Part shown: positions 1-12,247 of the stretch, piece after piece | Numbering within the stretch: position 1 is the stretch's first letter | Layout of the letters: every line of letters starts with the position of its first letter | Assembly: GCA_029339505.1 (NCBI GenBank) | Contig: JAQISU010000058.1 | Location: 1,738,001 to 1,802,000, forward strand | Source of the DNA: Unio delphinus | Taxonomy: Eukaryota; Mollusca; Bivalvia; Unionida; Unionidae | Length of the DNA: 64,000 bases | Direction: 5' to 3' | Notes under the pieces: generated by a model | What the model was told of the DNA's origin: nothing | Database searches by the model: none | Seen by the model: the letters and a program-made list of their open reading frames with translations, nothing else | Translations under genes and position numbers: made by a program

Positions 1-2450
1 AAGCCAAAGAATATAGTGTTGAATTCGCCGTCACGAACTCTCTACTGGTGATGATATAACCGTGCCAACAAGGGAATGGAAGATTGTCATCCCTATGCCT
101 TAACACCACAATCGGGCCTGTCAACCTGTTTACGATCCCATAGTACACGCTACCTCATATACCAATCATGAGAACTACGGTTAATTAAACTCGCTCATAG
201 ACAAATTTCCCAAGGAAGAGAACTTGATATTACTGGGCGACTTCAGCGATAGGATGGGTGCTGACCATGACTCTTGGTCTTCCTGTCTTGGCAAGTTTGG
301 CATTGGGAAGATGAAATAGAACGAGCAAACATTCCTAGAGATGTGCTCGTACAACAGCCTCAGTATGACCAATTAATTCTTTCAGACAAAGCCACATCAT
401 AACGTGTCTTGGAGGCATCCCCGGTCCAAATACTGGCACAAACTTTACTTTATCATTACAATAAGGTCTGTCATGAAGGATGTACTATTTACAAGTACTT
501 TCCACAGCGCTGACTGAGACACTGACCATTCGCTGGTGTGATGAATAATGAAGCTATTGAAGAGCTCCGCAGTGCTCACCTGCAATACAAACGATCCTCC
601 TGCCAGAGGACTCTTCGTGCATACATGTCTACCACAAGCAAAGTGCATATGTTAGCATCACAGTACGCCAATGAATACTAGCTTCAGCTCTGTCAGAGCA
701 TCCAGTCAACAGCAGATTTCGGAAACATCAGGGGCATGCACGATGGCAAAGAATGCAATGGGTCCCACGAATAAAGTGATAACAGCACTTTAGTCTGTCG
801 CAAGCGATACCATCCAAGAAAAGGGCAAGCAGATGTAGCGTTTGGTGGAGTACTACTCTGAACTGTACTCCAAAGAGAACCATGTGACAAACGATGCTCT
901 TAATGCTATTGAAAACCTCCCGCTTATGGCCGTACTGGGCGAGAAACTTACTGTGGCAGAACTAAAAAGGACTTGGAAAACTATTCTTAGGTAAAGCCCC
1001 AGGGAAGGGTAGCATCTTAGCAAACGTCATCAAGTGCGGCTTCAGCGTGCTTCTCATACACCTGCACGACCTCCTCTGCCAGTGCTGAGATGAGGGTGAA
1101 GTGCCTCAGGACATGAGAGACGCTAATATCGTAACCCTATACAAGAACAAAAGCGACAGAAGTGGCTTCAACGGCTACAGGGCGATTTCCTTTCTTATCA
1201 TCGTGGGTACAGTCTTCGTACGAGTTATCCTAAACAGACTGCAGACGCGTGCTGACAGTGTATCCAGAGACGCAGTGCGGATTACACACAGAGAGGTTCA
1301 CAATCGACATGATCTTCGTCTGGCAACTGCAGACGAAATACAGAGATCAACACACCCCTCTTCCTGGCCACGCTCTTCTGATCTTCTTCGCCGTCCTACT
1401 CAAGCATGGCTTTGGTACAGAGGGTATCTACATGCACACACGATCAGACGACAAACTGTTCAACCTGGCACTACTAAAGGCAAAGAGTAGAGTGACACAC
1501 ACAGAGAAGTGGAATTACAATAATTGATGGACCATCAGCCTAAAGAAAACAAACGTGATGTCTCAGAGAGCGGACACCCCAAACATCATCATCAACAATT
1601 ACGAACATGAGGTAGTCCATCAGTTCACGTTCCTCGGCTTTAACATCACCAACAACCTATTGCTAGTCGAGCTGATTTGAAAGGCATCAACATGTCTGTC
1701 AAGGTTGTTGCAAAGAGTTTGGAACAACATTATGCTGACCCTGAACACTGAGATCTTTGTGTACCGTTCCTGCGTGCTAAGCACTCTCCTGTATGCCAGT
1801 GAAACCTGGACTCTTTATGCATCACACGAGAAAAGACTGAGTGCCTTTCACATGCGATGTCCCCAAAGCATGCTCGGGATCACTTGGAGTGATCGAGTAA
1901 CAAACACTGAGATCTTTGTGTACCGTTCCTGCGTGCTAAGCACTCTCCTGTATGCCAGTGAAACCTGGACTCTTTATGCATCACAAGAGAAAAGACTGAG
2001 TGCCTTTCACATGCGATGTCCCCAAAGAATGCTCGGGATCACTTGTAGTGATCGAGTAACAAACAACGAGTTACTTGAACGTGCCAAGGTTACCAGCATA
2101 GTCACACTCCTACGCCAACGTCGCATCCGATGGCTAGGCCATGTATGTCTGATGGATGATGTCGGATCCCCAAAGACCTTCTTTATTCGGAATTTTGCCT
2201 CTAAAGAAAAGTTCGATCAAATTGCCACATGGCCGCTTCATGTATATCTGCAAGCGCGACATGGAAGCCCTCGATATCAATGCCAACACTTGCTCTAGAC
2301 AGGCCCAGCTGGGGACACGCTCTGATCACTGATTTGAAAGTCGGCAAGGACAAGCTACGCTTGCGAGCTGATGAAAAACTATTTCTGAGGGTGAAGAAGC
2401 AGCTGCAACCATACTCAACTTTCCTGTGTTGTGATACATAGCCACTACAT
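1..2450 (+). mobile_element. Degenerate LINE (non-LTR retrotransposon) with endonuclease, RT and C-terminal pieces
   Basis: Translation in shifting plus frames gives the parts of a mollusc-type LINE ORF2 in the right order. An endonuclease segment (LLGDFSDRMGADHDSW) lies near 225-275 and a HSAD..TDHSLV-like piece near 505-540. An RT segment (ANIVTLYKNKSDRSGFNGYRA, then VILNRLQ) lies at 1110-1260. The familiar 3-prime end (VLSTLLYASETWTLYA, then RRIRWLGHV) lies at 1750-2150, with a zinc-finger-less tail to about 2450. Stops and frameshifts occur throughout, so it is dead. Clade assignment (RTE/CR1/Jockey-like) is not attempted. The left end is cut by the window or truncated. Confidence 0.8.
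1744..2061 (+). repeat. In-frame tandem duplication of 159 bp inside the LINE
   Basis: Two copies (1744-1902 and 1903-2061) of a 159-bp unit, each encoding 53 residues from NTEIFVYRSCVLSTLL to SDRVT, differ at only a few bases. The unit length is a multiple of three, so the local frame stays open through both copies. The high identity against the decayed surroundings points to a fairly recent local duplication. Confidence 0.9.
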
Positions 2451-3639
2451 ACGCTGCTCAACCACCAACCGGGACATCTCTCATGGGTGCACTTCCAGTG
2501 TCACTCGAGACTAACGGATGCCAACACACACCGTGGAAACTGAATTAGATCCGTTAGTTCTTGAGTCACGGTATTGATTCAGTTCCCATAGTAAACCTAT
2601 GCAAACACCATGATATTAAAATTCAATAACTTGCAATTTTTTATTCCTCATGATCAAACCTATATTTATCAGTATTGATGAAACCTGGATGTCAGCTTCT
2701 ATGTAGAGGAAAGGATATGACCCATCGGCAATTTCTGGACCTGCATAAGTTTGAAACTTGTGCTTTCAATTCTGTACCAAAGAGTAAAGTGCTAAAGTGT
2801 TTCCTTGATGATTCTGGTATAGGCGGCCACCAATCAGAATGACTTCGGCTATTTCTGCGAGACAACCTATATGACAGTAGAATCGGCCGCACGATTCAAC
2901 CAAAACCTGTACCATACCATCCAAATCCACTAAAAACATGATGCAAAATAATCTAATCATACTTAAAACCACAAGAAAACATTGGATAAAGTATTATTTT
3001 GTTGATACAGACGACAAGATAGACTGCCTTAATTTTTTAGATTGGAAGTACCGCAATCTGTAACTTCCGTGGACTGCGCTTTGTCAAAGCTTATATTAGA
3101 ATAATAGTTTGCTGCGTATGCATTGATTGCCTTAAAATATAGAAATTACAAAATAATTAACCATTCTCATTCATTGTAGAACACCCTATCTACTCACTAA
3201 TTTGATTTGTACCGCCATCTGTAACATCCGTGGACCTCCGCTTTGTCACTTCATTGTACTCAATATTTATGCCTTACATTTATATGTATGTATTTATAGA
3301 TCTTCCCATCTGTCTCGCACAAATGAATCACAAATGCAGAAGACTGCTTTATCATAAGCATTACATTTTAACCAAAGACAATAATGTTCTTAAATGCAGT
3401 GACCTGAAGTATAAAAAATAATAATTAATAAATACATTGTTACTCTTCAATTTTTAAAAAAAAAAGAATCAATACCTTTACATGATTTCAAAATGTTGTT
3501 TTTATTTAAAATGTCAAGAAGAAACATAATATACTGCCCTTAGCCACAAATAAGTATAAAGACAATAACAAATACATGTAAACATATTTTTAATATCGTG
3601 CATATGTTGCTGTTGTCATTCTCGTTGATTCGCAATGAG
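2451..3639. other. Intergenic; contains a spaced direct repeat of about 40 bp
   Basis: No gene recognised. A 40-bp segment beginning gtaccgcaatctgtaac (about 3047-3086) recurs with few changes at about 3210-3249. Both lie in A+T-rich sequence and may be remnants of a short interspersed element. Confidence 0.5.
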
Positions 3640-3855
3640 GCCGTTCCGTACTCGGTCTCTTTAAACACCCCAAGACACCTGAAGACACGCCAAGACCACC
3701 CCAATATTGCATATATTAGCACCAAATCTCGCAAAAACGTACCAAGAAGCGGGGGAAAAAATCACACATAAGGATATTGTTACTATCAATGATATATAGT
3801 ATTGATTGATGGCCCTATTTATGATAATCTACGGAAATGAACTCTATGCATCAAA

Positions 3856-3923
<68 letters not shown>

Positions 3924-4470
3924 CAATGTATGTATGTATGTATGTATGTATGTATGTATGTATGTATGTATGTATGTATGTTACACAATTTGCTCATTAA
4001 ATGGCGATGCACCATACTTCTCTCATTTATTTGAATTGTTTAGGCTCCATGTTAATAATTGTCAAAATAAAGGAATGGAGGATTAATTAAATTGTTTTTT
4101 AGATAAACAAATAATTTTATATAAACAAAATTTTGCCATTTTGTTTAACTTATGTAACGACTTATTTGTGATATTGCTAATTATTTATAAATGTTGATTA
4201 ATATTTACATTACTGTACTGGAACACTCTTTATCAAAACGTGAGTTATTTCCCTTGGCAACTCTTGACCTTACTAATTTTCCTGTTACACAAAATAAAAT
4301 CGCTAAATATTCGCAGTTTTTGTTTGTTTGTTTGTTTTTTGTTTTTTTTTTGTATGCTGTTGTTGAAATTTAAAGTGAGTATTATGTAAAGTTTAAGGTG
4401 TCCTTGAAGAGTCTTGGGGTGTCTTGGAGTGTTTAGAGAGACCCGTTTGTACTTGGAACATACTGACTGG
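3640..4470. repeat. Inverted-repeat pair (about 75 bp arms) around microsatellites; possible MITE
   Basis: The arm at about 3648-3715 (core taaacaccccaagacac) is complementary, with mismatches, to the arm at about 4392-4465 (core gtgtcttggagtgttta). The roughly 680 bp between them contain the TA and ATGT microsatellites and no coding sequence. The layout fits a short inverted-repeat DNA transposon or an old foldback. No target duplication was identified. Confidence 0.4.
3860..3981. repeat. (TA)n followed by (ATGT)n microsatellite
   Basis: About 31 TA units (3860-3922) are followed after a few bases by about 14 ATGT units (3926-3981). Compound simple repeat, seen directly. Confidence 0.97.
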
Positions 4471-4941
4471 GTCCGCCTTGGACTTGATAACCAGCAATGG
4501 GGATGAATCCAGGAACATTTGTCTCCCTTTTGTCAATTCAATCCGATGTAAATAATAAAGGTGGAGTATGTTTCATTTAATTTACATAATGTTTGTGGTG
4601 GACTGGGGCAGGATTTGTACAGGCACATATATACACTGAATTTACTCAGAATCAAGTGCCTGTGAGGTTTTGGGTGAATAGTGCGGCCCGGTAGAATTGA
4701 CCTGGAATGGACTGCCAGGTTCCAGTTTAAAGAGTTTTTGCCGTTACTGTGATTTACAGTTACCTGGCAGAAAGTATGATTTGTTGAATTTTAACAGCAA
4801 AATCCAATAGTCAGTAGGGGTATTGCAAAACATTTCTACGTTCATGATTTTTATAGAGTTAGCACGTATGTACAGGCACAGGAGCAGTGTACTGGCACTT
4901 AATTCGGGCAGGTGGAAACTAATGTGTACAGTCACTAACAC
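4471..4941. other. Intergenic, nothing recognised
   Basis: No convincing coding sequence or known repeat. Composition is typical of the surrounding non-coding sequence. Confidence 0.5.
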
Positions 4942-5712
4942 CACTTAATTGTAGTCCTACCCGTAAGACGTATCACATGTTGATCTTGATTTTAGTGCTA
5001 CGTCTTACGAGCCGAATGACGCCATAGTGTAGTTAGTTCCGATGTCGTCGACACCGGAACGATAAATCAAAGTTTCAGGAATATCGAACATATTTGGCAA
5101 CCTATATAGACACTCTTCCACTAATATATGTTTAATTAATTATACTTACTGCGCTGTTTTTATCCAAATGGAATCAATAGTTGACACTTGCAAACGGACG
5201 CATTTTTTGTTCAGTTTACATACATTTGAATTTGCTGAAATGCCACAGTTGTCGAGGTATGCCGAAGTATGTTTAAGTTAGGTTCCAATTGGAAAAGATT
5301 TTTTGAACGAAACGAAATAAAATAGTGATGTTTGTTAAAACCCATTTAATAATTTCGTTTCGTGAAAATAAAACAGCTTTATTGAAACTTACTTCGGCAT
5401 TCCTCAGCCACCATGGCATTGAAACGTGTTTCAAAGGAACATGAAAAATGCGTTCATTTCCAAGTGTCAGAGTTAGAGTCGATCACGATCAAGACAGCAA
5501 AGTAAGTATATCAATAACTATTAAATATGTGGATAAATGTTGATACTTATTGCCAAGTATGTGATAAACATGAAAATTTCACCTCTTATTCTCTGTTCAG
5601 TATATTTAAAAACACTACACAGCGCTGCTCTTTAGGCAGTAAGACCCAGACGCGAGCAAACATAAATATCAGCGTCGGGGCTTACATTGTAGGACTACAC
5701 TTAATTGGTGAA
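4942..5712. repeat. Large imperfect palindrome, probable foldback/MITE-type element
   Basis: Several nested complementary pairs share one centre near 5330. These are gtagtcctac (about 4952) with gtaggactac (about 5689), tatacttactgcgctg (about 5141) with its partner near 5500, gacacttgcaaacgg with the partner ending aagtgtcag near 5465, gaggtatgccgaagta (about 5254) with tacttcggcattcctc (about 5390), and gaacgaaacg with cgtttcgtg at the core. The whole stretch could fold into one hairpin of several hundred bases. No transposase ORF is present, so a non-autonomous element is the simplest reading. Confidence 0.6.
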
Positions 5713-7435
5713 TTACAGGTCTCACTGGACAGTTTGTATGGTAACTTTTCATCAGATAGTGACCTATTGCAAAAAAAAAATGAGAATAATTTTACACTGG
5801 AGATACAAACAAAACAAAACTAATGATTTTTGTAGAAAGCCTTCTTGTGAGACTGTGACCGAGGCATTCAGGTTCATTCCTTATACAACTGGTGGCTTTT
5901 ATAGTGAACCAACACTGCCACCAACCCCTCTTTTATACATTAATTTTTGACAGCAAAGAGTTATTTTTTAATATTTTCTTGTGATAAGACGGCTAAAATA
6001 ATCAATATGTTCCTTATGCATGAATAGCATTCACCTAGACTACAATAAATTAGCTTACTTTTCATTAACTCGGACTAACTTTTCATCACCCCTCATCCAT
6101 CTCGATTTTAGAAATTTACCTTTGTATCAGACATATGTCACTACGTAACCCATGTTACCTGTTCATTTGAAGTCCAAGTTTTGGAATTCATTTCCAATGC
6201 TAGTCTAACTGTGACAGGCAGTCACCAAACAAGCTAACCCATTTTCCAGCTAACTCAAAGTAAATCTAAACCACATTACAGTTTTAGCTTCTGGGTGAAT
6301 TTATAAATGCTAGGCATTAGATAGTAAGGTTTATGCCTCTATCTAAAAAATTAGGGATGTGTCAAAAAATGAATCTATCCAATGAGACCATGCATTAATC
6401 ACCATCTGAATAAAGTGCCCGTGTATGTTTGCCAGAAAGCTTATAGCACTGTTATGAAGCTAGAACATTACTAAATATAGATAATTTAGTGCACTCCTTG
6501 ACTTTGGGACATGTTTAGTCCTAAAGTATAAGGTGTTCACTCTGATATTTATGCTCTCTGAAAACTGATATTTATGCTCTCTGAAAACTGATATTTATGC
6601 TCTCTGAAAACATAATATCAGGGTAGACCTCTTACATTGTAGGGCATACATACACTCTTCCGTTTGCTTGTACTCTCTACCAATTTTTAAGGTTAAAAAT
6701 TAAAAAAAGCACAAATCTTGGTTATTTCTTTCATTGATTTATAAGTTCTATCTCGATTATGCCAGGGGGTTCCAAATAGTTTCAACTTGTTGGCATTTAG
6801 AATCAAATGGTAGTTTCTTTACTACATGATCACCATATTTGCATGGGTGAGTCTGTTTTCAAGCAACAGATGTGATGTACGGTAGTCCACTGTCTTTAGT
6901 AATCTCAATAAATCCCTAAATTTTGGAGTTTACATCTCTTTAAACATACAAGAGTTCTTCGTTTTCATATGTTCATTTTGTTTTAGAAATAAGGCTAAAC
7001 ATTGCAAATATTAGATGCCCACAGCAGTTTTTTTTTTATTGAAATGGACTGTTCTAGAAAACAGAAAAAGATACTGTTTAGCCAACGTCTGTTTGTTAGC
7101 ATGGAGAGCTTCCATTTGCTTTGAACTTCCAATATATCAACAGTGTTGGGGACCCCATGGTAACAGGTTAGAAATGATAAATTAATGAATGAATTATTAG
7201 GTTCTATGCATTTTTCTTTATATTCTTAATGCTTTTTATTTTTAAAATCTGTTGGGGAGTACAAACAATTGAGAGGGTGTGCCAAAAATATAGGACACAT
7301 GATTTTGTGGTCTATCCAGTATTACATGTATTGTGTTATGAATGTGAAACTTCTGTGATTACCCTGTGCAATTTTTCTGTAAGTCTTCAGTTGACTTTTA
7401 TAATGCTAGTTGTTAGCTCACTCTAAAAAATTTCG
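5713..7435. other. Intergenic; a 23-bp triplet repeat, otherwise nothing recognised
   Basis: Three perfect or near-perfect tandem copies of a 23-bp unit (ctgatatttatgctctctga...) sit at 6542-6610. No gene, RNA or known transposon is visible in the remainder. Confidence 0.5.
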
Positions 7436-7692
7436 AACCCTGGCCAAATCATACCAAAGACATAAAAATGATACTGCCTATGCTAGACACTCAGCATTGA
7501 GGGGTTAGTCTTTAGACTGGTCGGCCCGGTGTCAGAATAATGTGACTGGGTGGTACATCAAAAGTCATCATTCTACATGTCTGTGGCATGATACCCCAAT
7601 GCTAGACATCACTATAAACTGCCACATTGCAGACATTATAGTGGTATGACTGGAAAATTATTAAAGCTACATTAAAAATCCAAATCACGCAC
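7436..7692 (+). mobile_element. SINE family 1 copy, 5-prime truncated
   Basis: The body matches the longer copy at 18722-19076 across the segments cataccaaagac, ctcagcattgag, ggtcggcc.ggtgtcag, gtctgtggcatgat and ataaactgccacattgcagacat, and ends with ttaaagctac.ttaaaaatcc. The tRNA-like head is largely missing. At least four copies of this family occur in the window. Confidence 0.8.
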
Positions 7693-7838
7693 ATAGTAAA
7701 CCTCTTGTTTGGCAGTGCATACATTTTTCTCAGAGAGGTGATTTTCAGAACAATTGCTTTCAGATGGTTAAATCATTTATATCTTGTTAATAATCACTGG
7801 AACATGTACACAATACCATTCAAACTCTTCAACATGGC

Positions 7839-8026
7839 ATAATGAGCCATGGCAATATAATTTATTTTCTATAATATAACCTGATGAGATCAGGCAGGGG
7901 AATAATTTGTAATGTCATAGGTTTATTAGATCATAATGAGCCATGGCAATATAATTTATTTTCTATAATGTAACCTGATGAGATCAGGCAGGGGAATAAT
8001 TTGTAATGTCAAAGGTTTATTAGATC
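7839..8026. repeat. Tandem duplication of 94 bp
   Basis: Two nearly identical 94-bp units (7839-7932 and 7933-8026) begin ataatgagccatggcaata. Seen directly. Confidence 0.95.
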
Positions 8027-9521
8027 ATAATGTTCATAGTTTTATACTTTTGCAGGGTCTAACAATAAATAAAAGTTTACATTATTATAGGATTTGCTAT
8101 GATTTAGAAGCTCTCATATACAAGAATCTGGTAATCACTAAACCATGTGACTACATGTCAGAGTTGACCATGGCTGATACTCAGGTTTTTGGGGGTATCT
8201 AATAGGTAATTTTTATTCAGTTAATATGAGTTAGTCTACTCAGTAATGATAGTATATTACATTAATTGCAGGTCAAATACATGTTTCAGTAGATATATAC
8301 ATGAATTAAGTGTATGTACAGAATTGATACAACTATTGCAGTCATTAGTTGTATGGCCAAAAGGGATTGGTAGGGTGAGATAATTGCTGTAGAGGAACAA
8401 ATGTGATTGTTAAATTGTTAAAAAAGTGACATTTTATGGAATAGTGAATATGATTCAAATAAGAATTGTTTTGCATAAATTTAAATTGAAGAAAAGTAAT
8501 GTTTATTCATTGATTTATAATAATTCGAAGGATTGACAGTAAAAATGCACCATTTGCGCATGCATGTTTTATTTTAGTATTTGCAGGGATTGTTACACTT
8601 GGTAGCAGTTATGTCTAATTTCCAACATTCGAGTAAACAAATATCCAGCCTTCAAGGTTTCTATAAACTGTTCAGACATTGTGGGAGGAACTCAGTTCCT
8701 ACAAATTACAATATCCAAACATTTCATGAGAAATGACCCATAGCATTAGGATTCAGCTATGTTGTACACTCAAACCAATGGCATGTCAAACCTACAATGT
8801 CTCAGTAAAATCCTCCAAATAGTGCGGAACAAGAGGCAGTGATGAGCAAAATTCCAACAGTACCTACAATGAACTTTGAAGAATTATCCCAGAGCCAGAG
8901 ATAAAATGTAAAACCTTGGTGTGCATCTGCACTATATACACATCCAACATTTCAATAAAAATCATCAGCACTTTGTAAGAGATGTACTGGTGAGCTCAAT
9001 TCTCAGAATTCTGTTTCTTTGAAAATTTACCCAAAATATTCTTTGGAAATAACAGGCAAAAAAATGGAAAACTTTTAAATACATTTACAGCAACCATATA
9101 TTTAGCCTGAAAAGTTTTGTAAATCAAGATGGGATGACGAGGTCTTTTGTACAAGACATACAGATGGACAAACTGACATATAGGGGCAATGACAATGTCA
9201 CCTCGGTATAATCAGGAAGGATAAATCTTTCATTGATTATGTTTGTATTAGTGTATTAGCCTTAACAATTTTTTCAGCACTTTTATAAACAGTGAATGCA
9301 CTTGGTACATAGAAATGAAATATGTGTACATTACACATGAGGTGTATGTCAAGCAGACAGTTAATTGTTGTCTGTTGGATCTGTTGAGTAGGAGTGTCAT
9401 TGATGATGAATGCAAGAGTAACATTAACAGAGAAAGTCGTCTTGCAAGTAGTTAACAGTATTGGTCCAAATGATTAATTCATTCCTGTCCAATAATACTC
9501 CAGAGTTAAAGACAGAGCTGT

Positions 9522-9565
<44 letters not shown>

Positions 9566-9977
9566 AATCTACCATCATTTTCTTTCTGACAAGAAAGAAC
9601 ATACAACTGACAGGTTAATTGTGTGTCTGATAAATTTGATAGCCAAGTCTGGTCAATTACCTGTGCAGGTGGATTCACTCATTTCCAAATCCTGTTTTTA
9701 AGTTGACTCTCATTTGTTGCAAAAAAGGCAGAATTTGATGCAGTATTTTTTATTTTACAGGTGAGATAATTATATTTTATGCAAGATATTTTATTTTGTA
9801 GATATAGTCAGTTATTTACTCACTAACCCATTTTATTCTTTTGTTTACCATTTTTAATTTGATATATTTATTTTTATTGCTGGTAGAGATAATATAGCAT
9901 CAATGTGATACTGTAACATCAGAATATAGTGCATATGCCCTTATGCTTAAAATTAATAAAAGTTGTTATTGATTATT
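8027..9977. other. Intergenic; (GT)n at 9523-9561
   Basis: A run of about 20 GT units lies at 9523-9561. No gene or recognised transposon is visible in the rest. Confidence 0.5.
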
Positions 9978-11335
9978 ATTGGTATGCACATGTACATACA
10001 ACTGTTATGCATTCTTATTATTGATATACACATGTACATACAACTGTTATGCATTCTTATTATTGATATACACAGTACATACAACTGTTATGCATTCTTA
10101 TTATTGATTTATACATGTACATACAACTGTTATGCATTCTTATTATTGATATATAAAGTACATACAACTGTTATGCATTCTTATTATTGATATATACATG
10201 TACATACAACTGTTATGCATTTTTATTATTGATATATACATGTACATACAACTGTTATGCATTCTTATTATTGATATAGACAGTACATACAACTGTTATG
10301 CATTCTTATTATTGATGTATACATGTACATACAACTGTTATGCATTCTTATTATTGATATACACAGTACATACAACTGTTATGCATTCTTATTATTGATA
10401 TACACAGTACATACAACTGTTATGCATTCTTATTATTGATATACACAGTACATACAACTGTTATGCATTCTTATTATTGATATACACAGTACATACAACT
10501 GTTATGCATTCTTATTATTGATATACACAGTACATACAACTGTTATGCATTCTTATTATTGATTTATACATGTACATACAACTGTTATGCATTCTTATTA
10601 TTGATATATAAAGTACATACAACTGTTATGCATTCTTATTATTGATATATACATGTACATACAATTGTTATGCATTCTTATTATTGATATATACATGTAC
10701 ATACAACTGTTATGCATTTTTATTATTGATATATACATGTACATACAACTGTTATGCATTCTTATTATTGATATATACATGTACATACAACTGTTATGCA
10801 TTTTTATTATTGATATATACATGTACATACAACTGTTATGCATTCTTATTATTGATATAGACAGTACATACAACTGTTATGCATTCTTATTATTGATGTA
10901 TACATGTACATACAACTGTTATGCATTCTTATTATTGATATACACAGTACATACAACTGTTATGCATTCTTATTATTGATATACACAGTACATACAACTG
11001 TTATGCATTCTTATTATTGATATACACAGTACATACAACTGTTATGCATTCTTATTATTGATATACACAGTACATACAACTGTTATGCATTCTTATTATT
11101 GATATACACAGTACATACAACTGTTATGCATTCTTATTATTGATATACACAGTACATACAACTGTTATGCATTCTTTTTATTGATGTATACATGTACATA
11201 CAACTGTTATGCATTCTTATTATTGATATACACATGTACATACAACTGTTATGCATTCTTATTGATATATACATGTACATACAACTGTTATGCATTCTTA
11301 TATTATTGATATATACATGTACATAAACGTTGTGC
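9978..11335. repeat. Minisatellite, 41-43 bp unit, about 32 copies
   Basis: The core acatacaactgttatgcatt followed by cttattattgat recurs throughout. Copies differ mainly in the linker (cacag versus tacatg versus aaag), giving 41- or 43-bp units. A block with the rare aaag linker recurs about 455 bp apart (near 10149 and 10610), so there is a higher-order duplication. Open frames on both strands here are by-products of the repeat and not genes. Confidence 0.95.
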
Positions 11336-11778
11336 ATTATTTTTTATATACACATGTACCTACAAAGGTGTACATATGGGTACAACTATTGCACATATTG
11401 ATACAAATAATGTTAAAATTGCAGTATTCATTTATAAGGATTTTGGGTATAATGGAAAGGATAGTTGGTTGAGTTTGAGTATAACTAATATCATGCCACA
11501 TGCCTATACCTTATTCAACAGCATGTCCTAGAATCAGAGAATAGCAAAGATATATGGTGGGGAAATATATTTTAGTGTTTCTTTATTATTTTTCTTTATA
11601 GTTTTCATCTAATTTTAAAACATTACTTTATTCTTATAATGGATATTCATCCAAATCCACTTTTTGTTTTTTTTCTCCATCTGGCTTTCTAGCTTTGCCA
11701 TTTTTTAATTTGATTTGCACATGGTCTATTCGACAATTCATGGTCACCATTGCTGGACTGTGCCTGTTTTCATTTCAG
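11336..11778. other. Sequence upstream of the first SLC9B coding exon
   Basis: It ends in a pyrimidine-rich tract and AG acceptor at 11777-11778, so the true 5-prime UTR exon and promoter lie further upstream. No promoter was identified. Confidence 0.5.
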
Positions 11779-12247
11779 ATAGGAGATACTGAAGGTGACA
11801 GGAAAATGAGCTCAGCAAAGCAGGAGGAAAATGTTACAGCTTCTGCAGCATACATAGAAGATTGCACAGACAATGCACAGAAAAGTGATTTTGAAATTAT
11901 TCTAAGACATGAAGGGGATGGACAAGGGGATAGACATCAAAAGTGCTTAGCTGTACGACAGACCTGTCATAGTTGCTGGATGCCTGTTAGATCTAAATAC
12001 AATCCCCTTCCTGAAAACCCATCTCAATTACAGAGGTTAAAGCATGCACTTCTGTGTCCACCCCATGGAAAAGTAGCACATTACATTCAACTGGTCATTC
12101 TGTTTTGTGTGGCCTGGGCCACTCTGATTTCCCTGACACAGTATGAGGCTTTACCTGGTGGCCATTTCTTTAGTCTTCTGGTCCTTTTCTTTTCAGCAGT
12201 GATTGGTGGATACCTTGTTTCACTGCTCAAGCTACCTCCTCTACTTG
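11779..12247 (+). CDS. SLC9B: SLC9B (NHA) sodium/proton antiporter, first coding exon
   Basis: NHA proteins are CPA2-type cation/proton antiporters of plasma or organelle membranes. The exon starts after a pyrimidine-tract AG acceptor and ends at a GTGAGT donor. Translation most likely begins at ATG 11806 (MSSAKQEENV), giving a hydrophilic N-terminus of about 90 residues. The family-typical LLCPPHG motif follows, then two membrane segments (about residues 97-115 and 122-144) ending LLKLPPLLG, which matches the KLP..P.LLG signature of vertebrate NHA2. The exon leaves one base of a split glycine codon, completed by the exon at 14733. An upstream non-coding exon is expected. Confidence 0.93.

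Noticed and set aside
168..900. Minus-strand frames at the start of the window
   Set aside because: They are shadows of the plus-strand LINE endonuclease region.
9963..11337. Open frames on both strands with repeating MYIQLLCIL / MHNSCMYMYIS peptides
   Set aside because: They are translations of the 41-43 bp minisatellite and appear in several frames at once.
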